33,264 nucleotides of DNA from a virus. The stretch is taken from IMG/VR virus record IMGVR_UViG_3300047276_000179, positions 1-33,264 of that record; one strand, given 5' to 3'. Both the position numbers and the translations under genes were made by a program. Positions 21,462-29,642 of the stretch are shown here, in pieces. The number at the start of each line of letters is the position of its first letter. Position 1 is the first letter of the stretch. The notes below the pieces were generated by a model. That model saw only the letters and a program-made list of their open reading frames with translations, was not told where the DNA came from and did no database searches.

Positions 21462-24400
21462 TTACCGATAGATTTGGGTAAGTTTCTCAATCTCAGCCTT
21501 GCGCCGATCAGCTGCACGAGCTGCATCATCAACACGACCTTGCTTGAGGTAGTTCTTATTACGGATGGATTCCTGAATGCCGCGCCACATTGGCTCGTTT
21601 TCAGTCTGTAGACGAAGCTCGGCTGCCTTCTGGGCTTTGATCATGATGTCATTCATCACTCCATAGGCCTCCAGCTGTGCAGCATTGATCTCGTCAGATG
21701 GTCGACCTTGTGCCCGCATTGCGCGAATTCGATCTAGTTGATCGTTATATTTCTTGTTCTTGCTTAGCTTGTCAAACTGCTTCCAGATCTGCTGCTCACC
21801 GATGTACCGATAGAGGACTTCACGTTCAGCAGGAGTGTACTCATGGTTACCAGAAGAGTCTTTACGAATCAGTTGCACACCATCCCAACCACTGTCGATC
21901 AGCCACTGCCTCCAAGGCTCTGTACCCTCACTCACCTTTACGGGGTTGACAGCATTCAGTGCTCTAAGAACAGGGTTGTCAATGTCGTTGAGAGGCTTGC
22001 CAGTGTAGATATCAATCTGCTCAGGAAGCGTGCTAGCAAGACCAGGCAGGCGATTCTTGATGTAACCGATCATGTCGTTATAGATATCCTTCTGGGAGCT
22101 TGTGATGGCGTTATTAGCAACACCAAGTACACTGCTCCAAGGAATCATTGATCGCGCTTCGTTTGCAAGATAACGGGAGATTGCTGTCTCATCGCCATTA
22201 GCAACAGCCACCAGCGGTTCAAGACCAGAGGTCCATGTCTTATTGACAAAAGTTGCCGAAAGCGTCCAAGCAATCTTGGCTCCAAAGTCTTCGGTTAGCG
22301 TTGAGCCAAGGTCACGAGAGTAGTAACCAAGGTCACCAATAAGACTCAGTAGTGTGTCGAACGGTTCAATACCTGCATAGCTCACCCACTTACCACCAAT
22401 GTTGATAGTCTTGGGTTGCCAGTTAAAGTTATCCCGAAGTTTCTTACGCTCAGACTTATTCTCAGGACCATTACCTCGGATCTTACCGCTAAGTGCATGA
22501 CCCATCAGACCAGAAGTCAGTAGACCAGCAAAAGCAAGACGCCCACGATACTCAGCCTCAAGGCCTTTGAAGATAGCCATACCATTAGGCACAGCATCGT
22601 AGACAATACCGTGCTCCTCTAATGCAGCTTTGATCAGGTCCATATTGTCACCTGCCCACAGAACCTTGGCATAACGATTCATGCCAGGGATTAGTGCAAT
22701 AGGGGTGTAGGACATTGCGTACTTAGCTGCATTCACACCTGTAGTTGGGAACATAAAGAACCCCTTCAGGAAGGGAAGCTTATTGAGACCATTGCTCAGC
22801 CATGAAGCTGTTGCATCATCCAGATTCATCGACAACTCACCTGATGCATACTTGAGAGCATCGTCAGTGATATTGCCAGCTGAATCGAACATTTCATCGT
22901 AGGCAATCTTCTCAGCCTTAAGCATTTGCTGCTCAAGCTCTGCCCCTTTGTAACCAATACGAGATACCTCTTCCCATGCACGAGCCTTGGCAAGTTGGTG
23001 GGCTACCGTAGTGGACATATAGGCGTCAGCAGAGATCAACCCATTTGTTCCGTACTTAGCCCAACGCCAGTTACCAAGGTCATACATCAGACGTGATGCT
23101 CGATACTGCATCAGCTTTCCGTAGTTACCTTCCTTCTCCCAGATAGGTTCCATCTTGGCAAGGGTGTCCCACAGCTCTGGCTTTACGTAATCAACAAGGT
23201 CTTCACGTGCCAGCATCCGTGGATTCATCTTGAAGTCATTGCCCCACTTGCCAGCGTTCCACAGCTTCTTATAGGTCTCCCAGGAATCCTTGAGTGCTTT
23301 GTTGTGGACTGACCACATCGACCCATAAACATGGGTTGCTTTACGTAGGTCATCAACAGAATTGCGACCCATCAGCATCCCGATACCAGTTCCAAGGAAT
23401 GAATTGGTCGTCTTAAGGCCCAAGACAGTCATGTTGGCTACACCTGTCTTCAGCAACGAAAGACCACTAAGGATGCCGCTATAGCGGATTGCAAAAGCTC
23501 CTTGAGCAAACGCATTCAGGCCATCGCTATCACCCTTCAGTAGACCAAGAGGGCTTACCTGCTTAGAGGTCCACTTCATCAGTTTGTCGATGGTGTCCAC
23601 ATCACCCTTTGATAGGGCAAAGGCATCGATCAATACTTGTGCAGCTTCAGGACGTTCCTTGGCTACCGTCACAATCATGTTGCGGTAGTTCTGTGACTTA
23701 AGCTTTGCCTCGTTCAGCTTCAGGTCAAACTGCTTTGTGATGCCTTTAATGGCTTCTTCAGGGTTAGCCGTCTTGCTGACAACACGCTCCCAACGATCTT
23801 GGTTCTTAAGCGCCCAACCAGCAATATACTTGTTAAGTGCATACTCTTCCATCAGGAATGAGATACGGTCAGCAATAGCTTCAGTTGTGCGATCAAAGTC
23901 GGCAGACTCAGGGAAGGTCTTATACGCCTCAGCAATGTCTGAGATCTCCCGGCCAGTTGTATCCATGGCACGGGCAGAGGTCTCGTTGACAACACGACCG
24001 ATGTACTTATCTGTCAGGTCACGCATGGCATAGGCAACAGCCTGTGCTTGCACATCATTGATGTACTTAATCTTGCGACCATCCAGGATATTCTTTACGT
24101 CACGGTTATCCAGGAACAGCTTCTTTACATCATCTACACTACGCGCAGTGATAATGTCCTTATAGATCTCAAAGGCTGCATCCGTCATCTGTTGACGGGT
24201 GTACCGGAAGCCATCAACGATTGCGTCGAAGTTACCAGCAGAACGAGCCTCCTCTGCAAGATCAACCACAAGGTCGCGTGCATAGGTCGAGCCTTCAGGG
24301 TTATCAATGGTGCGAGACAGAGAATGATAAGCACGCTCCGACATCATCGGTGCAGGGGAACCGTCTACAGCACCACTCTTAATAGCAGCAACATCAGCCA

Positions 24401-25721
24401 TGTTCCTAGCATTGGTGCCAGGAGAGCGACTCATCGTTGCAGTAGAGCCTTCAGGGAACATGGTGGGAGTGATGTAGGGATCAACGCCATTCAGACCTTC
24501 AGGATCTGCATAGAGACGCTCTTTGCCGATCTCATCAACCTGTAGATCACGGCTGATCTGATCACGCTCCAGGTAGCTCTCCACAGGGTTCTCTGTGACC
24601 CTGGAAGCGCCAGTAGTTACGTATTCCTTGGTGATAGCCGCAGCTTCTTCATCAAGGGCCTTAGCAGCCTTTGTATTGCCCATAACTTGATCCGCCATCT
24701 GTTGGATGGTGATCGGATCAGTACCTTGCTGTGCAGCTTGATCAAGCATTTGAGCGGCTTCAGTAGCTGCGCTCTTCAGGTCAGAGGATTGGCTTGAGAG
24801 CTCAGAAAGACGTGTAGCTGTAGCAGCATCGGCGTTAACAAGAACCTCAGAAGTCATGAACTCTTGAGCTGCCTTGTCCTTTGGCTTGAACCATCCCATC
24901 ACAGGCTTACCTGCTTGGAATGCATAACCAATCAAGGATCCAACAATACCAAGCCCTGCGTTTTCGTAGATGTTCTTATGACGACGAATCTCAGGAGAAT
25001 CGCCATCACTGATTACAAGCGCCTCTGGTACAGGAAGCCACGGTGCGGCTTCTTTAACCATAGTGGACAGGTTGTCGTCGGTTCCTTGGTCACTGAGTTC
25101 AATGATCCCAGCTTCAAGCGCTGAACCAACGCTAAGGGCAGTAGCACCACGAGCTAAAGCACCGCCCTTGACAACGTTACTAGCAGCACCTGCAACACCA
25201 CCAGAAGCAATACTTGGAAGTACTACGGATGCAATGTTACGCAGCTTCTGAAAGAGCGGGTTTTGGAACTTCGTCATCTGGTCCCACCCGTCATCAATAC
25301 GCTCAGCACCTGGTACACGACCAATGGCATCAAGACCGAAGTCAATCATGCCCATGCCTGCTGCACCAAGTCCCTCAAATACACGAGTCGCGTATTCACC
25401 TAGGTCTTTGCCGAGGTCTGCATTCGGGTCACCACTACCGTAGATAAAGCCAGATCCTGGGTTCAGTGGCTTCTGTTCAGCAGGTGGGTTTGGGTTACCA
25501 ATAGGATTAACCTGTGCTAGCGCTTGGTTGGTAGCACCTTTGACAGGTTGTACATTGCCAGCTGCTTTATTCTCTTGCGGGCTGGCTTCTTTGAATTGTG
25601 TTTGAGTAGCCGATTGAGCGTTGTACTCAGGAGCAGCAGAGTTAAGTGCCTCCTCCTGAGCCTTGTTCTCGGCTTCAAGCCGTCTCAGCTCCTCTTCATC
25701 GATAAATGGGGTTTGTGTCAT
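21462..25721 (-). CDS. Internal virion protein (T7 gp16-equivalent, 1419 aa)
   Basis: The largest protein here, at the gp16 slot between gp15 and the fibre. T7 gp16 (1318 aa) sits in the capsid and is ejected to form a DNA-translocation channel. Residues 1-90 are proline/glutamine-rich and disordered. Glycine/alanine-rich hydrophobic segments lie near residues 120-205 (GLGAAGMGMIDFGLDAIG, VLPSIASGGVAGAASNVV). Long amphipathic helices and basic/aromatic blocks follow. The N-terminal transglycosylase of T7 gp16 is not seen; a glucosaminidase domain in gp15 may replace it. The ATG overlaps the gp15 stop (ATGA). The two promoter-like motifs inside are listed separately. Confidence 0.86.
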   Translation of the reverse strand: MTQTPFIDEEELRRLEAENKAQEEALNSAAPEYNAQSATQTQFKEASPQENKAAGNVQPVKGATNQALAQVNPIGNPNPPAEQKPLNPGSGFIYGSGDPNADLGKDLGEYATRVFEGLGAAGMGMIDFGLDAIGRVPGAERIDDGWDQMTKFQNPLFQKLRNIASVVLPSIASGGVAGAASNVVKGGALARGATALSVGSALEAGIIELSDQGTDDNLSTMVKEAAPWLPVPEALVISDGDSPEIRRHKNIYENAGLGIVGSLIGYAFQAGKPVMGWFKPKDKAAQEFMTSEVLVNADAATATRLSELSSQSSDLKSAATEAAQMLDQAAQQGTDPITIQQMADQVMGNTKAAKALDEEAAAITKEYVTTGASRVTENPVESYLERDQISRDLQVDEIGKERLYADPEGLNGVDPYITPTMFPEGSTATMSRSPGTNARNMADVAAIKSGAVDGSPAPMMSERAYHSLSRTIDNPEGSTYARDLVVDLAEEARSAGNFDAIVDGFRYTRQQMTDAAFEIYKDIITARSVDDVKKLFLDNRDVKNILDGRKIKYINDVQAQAVAYAMRDLTDKYIGRVVNETSARAMDTTGREISDIAEAYKTFPESADFDRTTEAIADRISFLMEEYALNKYIAGWALKNQDRWERVVSKTANPEEAIKGITKQFDLKLNEAKLKSQNYRNMIVTVAKERPEAAQVLIDAFALSKGDVDTIDKLMKWTSKQVSPLGLLKGDSDGLNAFAQGAFAIRYSGILSGLSLLKTGVANMTVLGLKTTNSFLGTGIGMLMGRNSVDDLRKATHVYGSMWSVHNKALKDSWETYKKLWNAGKWGNDFKMNPRMLAREDLVDYVKPELWDTLAKMEPIWEKEGNYGKLMQYRASRLMYDLGNWRWAKYGTNGLISADAYMSTTVAHQLAKARAWEEVSRIGYKGAELEQQMLKAEKIAYDEMFDSAGNITDDALKYASGELSMNLDDATASWLSNGLNKLPFLKGFFMFPTTGVNAAKYAMSYTPIALIPGMNRYAKVLWAGDNMDLIKAALEEHGIVYDAVPNGMAIFKGLEAEYRGRLAFAGLLTSGLMGHALSGKIRGNGPENKSERKKLRDNFNWQPKTINIGGKWVSYAGIEPFDTLLSLIGDLGYYSRDLGSTLTEDFGAKIAWTLSATFVNKTWTSGLEPLVAVANGDETAISRYLANEARSMIPWSSVLGVANNAITSSQKDIYNDMIGYIKNRLPGLASTLPEQIDIYTGKPLNDIDNPVLRALNAVNPVKVSEGTEPWRQWLIDSGWDGVQLIRKDSSGNHEYTPAEREVLYRYIGEQQIWKQFDKLSKNKKYNDQLDRIRAMRAQGRPSDEINAAQLEAYGVMNDIMIKAQKAAELRLQTENEPMWRGIQESIRNKNYLKQGRVDDAARAADRRKAEIEKLTQIYR
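23004..23017 (-). promoter_or_regulatory. Putative phage promoter motif inside gp16 (distal)
   Basis: Minus-strand TGTCCACTACGGTA, an exact match to TGTCCACNNNGGTW. It lies inside the gp16 gene, about 1.5 kb before its end, so it could add expression of the fibre gene. Confidence 0.45.
25056..25069 (-). promoter_or_regulatory. Putative phage promoter motif inside gp16 (proximal)
   Basis: Minus-strand TGTCCACTATGGTT preceded by CAACC, an exact match to TGTCCACNNNGGTW and identical in the CACTATGG core to the copy in the terminal region. It lies about 650 bases into the gp16 gene. Confidence 0.45.
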
Positions 25722-28684
25722 ACGGCATTACCATGTAGGAAACTGAAACGTCGACCATCGGGAAGTTGGATTACAACTTTGTCCCCATGCTCTGTACGTG
25801 CTTTAGAGATAACACGAGCACCATTCTTTACGAACACTTTTGTTCCGCTGTATAGACCGTAGTCAATACCATGTGATCCACGGGCGCGATGCTGTGCAAA
25901 GGTGTTTGTGATAGGTGTACGGCTAAGGGGAACGCGACCAAGCTCTCTATCCTCGACAACAACGAAGTTATCTAGGACATTAACTGGAAACTCCCTAGCA
26001 AACTCGTTCTGAGGAGTATTGGGATTGTCCTGCTGTTTTACATCAAGGTGTTGACCTGTAGAGGTCGTGCCGATGTTGCCTGAAATGTAAGCAAGGGTGG
26101 GACGCATATAGGCGTTATTGCGTGCAGGGTTCGGGTTGTTGTTTAGAGGCTGATCAGGGTTGATTCCGTTATCACGCATTACACGCAGGATCTTTGAGGT
26201 ATAGTCACGCTCTTGACCAGAGTAGGTCATGGCAATACCTTCAATGAACTGACGTGGTGTCGTGGCTGCATTCAGAGCAGGTGCATACTTGGGATCTGTC
26301 ATCAGGTACATGAAATCCTTGGCAGACTCAAGAGGAGATGCATAGCTCTTGAACTGACCAGTCCTACGGTCCTTGATGTTGAAGACATTGTTTGGGTTGG
26401 AGTGGTACTTACCGTATCCAGACTCCAGAGCCCACATCGCAGCCATTGCATGTGGGAACTTAAATCCAGCTGCAGTACCAAGGGCAACTACATCTGCATA
26501 ACCCTGGGATCCTGTACGGACAGTAGCCGGGGCACTACCACTACCAATGATTGCTGTGTTCAGTCTCTCTTGAGTCAGAGGCTGATCAAGTATTGCACGA
26601 AGCTTTGGATCTTGAATCTGATTCAGTTGCTCACGGAAGCCAGGCCTTACTTGTGCAGTATGACCAGCTGCCTTCAACTGAGCATTCAAGATTTCAGTTG
26701 GGGTTCTGCCTAGCGGTTTAGCTAAATCAGAGTAGATAGTCGGAATGGAGAATGGCTTGCCGTTATCAATGCGATTAGCAATATCCTGCAGGAGACCTGG
26801 GCTTGTCAGTACCTTCTTATCTACAAGAGACGGGTTGGTACGTACCTGACGCAACACTGAGGATGCATCAATAATGTCCACTGCCCGTGGAGCTCCTTGG
26901 TGCTTACCAGGGGTGAATGCTGCGTAGAACGCCTGAGTACCTTGGGCTTCAGCAGAGCCGATCACCTTGAACGACCCAGTACCCTTCTCAATGGCAGTCA
27001 GAACATCATTACGTGCCTGTGCAGCTGCCTTGGAGGGCTCCATGGTCTTGGAGTACTGCTTGAACTTGCTGTTGAACAGACGCAGGGCGTAATCAGATGC
27101 AAACCTAGCGCTGTAGTGTGCTGCACGATCAGTACTCTCACCGACGAGCTTCGACTTGATCAGGTCTTGGAACTCAGCCTTAACAACTTCCTGCTTGATG
27201 CCTGACTCACCACGCATCCTCTCTTGTTCTTGAGCACGTTCGCGGTACTCTTTACGTACTTCCCAGGGAACACCTGGCTGGTCTACATCCTCAAGAGTAA
27301 GAGTTCCTTGATCATATGCCTGATCAAACTGTTGCTTCCAGAAGTCAGCATTCTTAGATTCGTTACTGCGAGCAAGGTGGGCCTTGAGACGATCAGTAGG
27401 AATACCTTTGGTGTCAGCTTCTTTAATGAGGTCCTGGAGTGTCTTGGAAGAACCATCCCAGTCCTCTTCAACCCACTTCAGCAGGGACTTTTCAGCTGTC
27501 TTCTGTTGCTGGCGCTCTTCTGCTTGTCCTAGCTGGAACTCGGCTTCGGCATCTCTACGACGGTTTGCAATCAAGTCATCGTAATCACGACCAAACCTAT
27601 CCTTCATGCTCTGACCGTTATCAGTCATTGCATTACCAAGGATATTGGCTACATCCTGTTCGCTGTAGCGGGTTGTATCAGCAAGCTCCTTGTAGAGCAT
27701 CTGACGTGCTTTACCTAGACCAACTGGTGTACGACCATCTTCACCATAGGTGCGTGCCGTTAGGCGTAGAGCTTCAGAGAAAGCATCACCACTCTTAGAG
27801 CGGAACAGGTTCTCCATAGCTTCATCACGCATACTCTCTGACTTATTGATGATGTCAGACTTACGAGCGTCATCGACAAGAGCGTTGTATTGCCCACGCA
27901 TCTTGATAAGACCTTCAGCAAGGAAGTCAGCCTTAAGGCCAAACAATCCCTTCTCCTTTAGGAATCCTTCAAAGATGTCAGGCATTGCAGCTTGACGATC
28001 AGGAGCGGTGATAGCACCCATATCAGAGAGTTTTGTCTGGGCATAGCCAGCAAACTCCCCAACATTCATTTCCCAATAAGCCTTGAGACGACCGTAGTCC
28101 CTCCACTTATTGCCGGTCATTAGGCCCATCACCACATCAGCAGGAGCTCCAACAGCTTGGAAGTTCTCTGCTACACGGTCTTGGGCCTCACCAGCTACTT
28201 GCAGAACAGTTTCACCTTGAGCTACCGCTGTCTGACGCTCAGGGGTGAATCCACCTGATGCCACCTCCATGTAGCCGGACTTCATATCACTCTCACTCTT
28301 TGCCTTCTGGAAATCCATAAGGGCAGACGAGATGGTGTCACTGAACTTGGCAAGGCTACCCATTGTGTTCTGGATAGACTTACCTTGTTGCAGGTAGTTC
28401 TCTATGACTACCTTTCCTTTGGCTTCAATAGCAGATGCACGGTTCTCCCTATACTTCTGAAGAAGGTTATAATTCTGATCTCTGTTGCGTTCTTCTTGGC
28501 TGAACTTACGCTCAAGTCCAGCACCGTATTCGTCACGAACCTGCTTAATAGCTCGCCTGTTATCCTCCATGCCCCGTAGGACACGTGAGTCGTGCTCCTC
28601 CATTCGTTGGAGAGCAGCGTAGGGAGCTTTAACAGGATCGAAACCAACACTCCGGGCGTACCCTTTGTAGTTTACTTGATCCAT
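25718..28684 (-). CDS. Internal virion protein with glucosaminidase and degenerate M23-like domains (T7 gp15-equivalent)
   Basis: A 988-aa protein in the gp15 slot. Residues 1-700 are mostly charged long helices. Residues about 715-840 form a FlgJ-like glucosaminidase with catalytic E754 (MWALESGYGKY, then NNVFNIKD). This would locally open peptidoglycan during DNA entry, as gp16 does in T7. The last 65 residues resemble a LytM/M23 fold (SHGIDYGLYSGTKVFVKNGARV, GDKVVIQLPDGRRFSFLHGN). The first zinc histidine is replaced by serine, with a histidine shifted by one, and the C-terminal HxH is not intact, so peptidase activity is doubtful. ATG at 28684 follows the gp14 stop by 11 bases. Confidence 0.85.
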   Translation of the reverse strand: MDQVNYKGYARSVGFDPVKAPYAALQRMEEHDSRVLRGMEDNRRAIKQVRDEYGAGLERKFSQEERNRDQNYNLLQKYRENRASAIEAKGKVVIENYLQQGKSIQNTMGSLAKFSDTISSALMDFQKAKSESDMKSGYMEVASGGFTPERQTAVAQGETVLQVAGEAQDRVAENFQAVGAPADVVMGLMTGNKWRDYGRLKAYWEMNVGEFAGYAQTKLSDMGAITAPDRQAAMPDIFEGFLKEKGLFGLKADFLAEGLIKMRGQYNALVDDARKSDIINKSESMRDEAMENLFRSKSGDAFSEALRLTARTYGEDGRTPVGLGKARQMLYKELADTTRYSEQDVANILGNAMTDNGQSMKDRFGRDYDDLIANRRRDAEAEFQLGQAEERQQQKTAEKSLLKWVEEDWDGSSKTLQDLIKEADTKGIPTDRLKAHLARSNESKNADFWKQQFDQAYDQGTLTLEDVDQPGVPWEVRKEYRERAQEQERMRGESGIKQEVVKAEFQDLIKSKLVGESTDRAAHYSARFASDYALRLFNSKFKQYSKTMEPSKAAAQARNDVLTAIEKGTGSFKVIGSAEAQGTQAFYAAFTPGKHQGAPRAVDIIDASSVLRQVRTNPSLVDKKVLTSPGLLQDIANRIDNGKPFSIPTIYSDLAKPLGRTPTEILNAQLKAAGHTAQVRPGFREQLNQIQDPKLRAILDQPLTQERLNTAIIGSGSAPATVRTGSQGYADVVALGTAAGFKFPHAMAAMWALESGYGKYHSNPNNVFNIKDRRTGQFKSYASPLESAKDFMYLMTDPKYAPALNAATTPRQFIEGIAMTYSGQERDYTSKILRVMRDNGINPDQPLNNNPNPARNNAYMRPTLAYISGNIGTTSTGQHLDVKQQDNPNTPQNEFAREFPVNVLDNFVVVEDRELGRVPLSRTPITNTFAQHRARGSHGIDYGLYSGTKVFVKNGARVISKARTEHGDKVVIQLPDGRRFSFLHGNAV

Positions 28685-28695
28685 CTATGTAATAG

Positions 28696-29640
28696 TTATT
28701 GTTGCCAGTTGTACCCTGAAAGTGGTATGCCCCCTGCCAATGGATTCGAGCTAAGTCCACTCAAGCCTGCATATGACATTGCCGGAGTCTTACTTGCTTC
28801 TGCAAAGCCTGCAATACCACCAGCGAGGCTAGTGAGGCCACTCATGATGGCTCCAGGCATAGACGACGCCACAGCACCCATGATTGGCTTAGGACCATAA
28901 TCAAAAACCTTTGGCGCACGTGGATCCTGGAAGACAGCACGAGGCGTTGTAAGAGGCTTAGGAGGCTGTGGAAGACGTTCAGGTTGGAGCATACGAGCAG
29001 CTTCTGCAGCAATATCTGCACCGAACTTGTCAGCTGCAATCTTCTGTAGTGCTGCCTGCGTCTCCCCCCTTGCACTAAGAAGTGACTCTGCAAGGATTGC
29101 TTGATTACGGCCAAGTGATGCAAGCACTGTTTGATCACTCTTGCCAGCACTCCTGCCTTGCTGTCCTTTAACAGCAGCAGCTCCTTCAGACTCCATTGCC
29201 TTAATAACAATGTCTTGATTCTGGAAGGCGATTTCATTCGTAGCGTCTTCAAGCCGACGCATCTCAGCTTCCCTAGCAGCACTGGCTGCCATGTTGTTGT
29301 AGGAGAGCTGTTGTCCATAGAGTTGCTCAGATTTGGCATACTGCCTCATCTGTGTTGCATACTCAAAGTCTTGGATCTTAAGTTGATACTGCCAATCTTG
29401 AAGATTAGTAGCATCTTTAAATGAAGCTAGTGTCTCTTCATTCTGCCTGGCAATATTTACGCCACGTGTAGCATATCGATAATCTGCATTTAGCCGCCGC
29501 CTGTTCATATTCCAGGCTTGAGTGTAGTATTTATGCTGAGCTTCAGCTGCTTTCTTTGCTGCTGAATCAGCAGAAGATGCACCGAAGATACCTGCGCCTG
29601 TGCTAATAGCTGATATACCGAGGCCAATCCATGCTGGCAT
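28696..29640 (-). CDS. Internal virion protein (T7 gp14-equivalent)
   Basis: A 314-aa protein in the gp14 slot between gp12 and gp15. In T7, gp14 (196 aa) inserts in the outer membrane during DNA ejection. The N-terminus MPAWIGLGISAISTGAGIFG is a hydrophobic glycine-rich segment typical of gp14 homologues, followed by a long coiled region (KAAEAQHKYYTQAWNMNRRR, RQYAKSEQLYGQQLSYNN). The C-terminal part has another glycine/alanine-rich hydrophobic stretch (GAVASSMPGAIMSGLTSLAG). Assigned by order and composition rather than strict sequence match. Confidence 0.8.
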   Translation of the reverse strand: MPAWIGLGISAISTGAGIFGASSADSAAKKAAEAQHKYYTQAWNMNRRRLNADYRYATRGVNIARQNEETLASFKDATNLQDWQYQLKIQDFEYATQMRQYAKSEQLYGQQLSYNNMAASAAREAEMRRLEDATNEIAFQNQDIVIKAMESEGAAAVKGQQGRSAGKSDQTVLASLGRNQAILAESLLSARGETQAALQKIAADKFGADIAAEAARMLQPERLPQPPKPLTTPRAVFQDPRAPKVFDYGPKPIMGAVASSMPGAIMSGLTSLAGGIAGFAEASKTPAMSYAGLSGLSSNPLAGGIPLSGYNWQQ

Positions 29641-29642
29641 AC

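Noticed and set aside
24048-24545. 165-aa plus-strand frame
   Set aside because: Antisense to the gp16 gene, with no recognisable domain and no transcriptional context.
26213-26713. 166-aa plus-strand frame
   Set aside because: Antisense to the gp15 glucosaminidase region; composition is that of a shadow frame.
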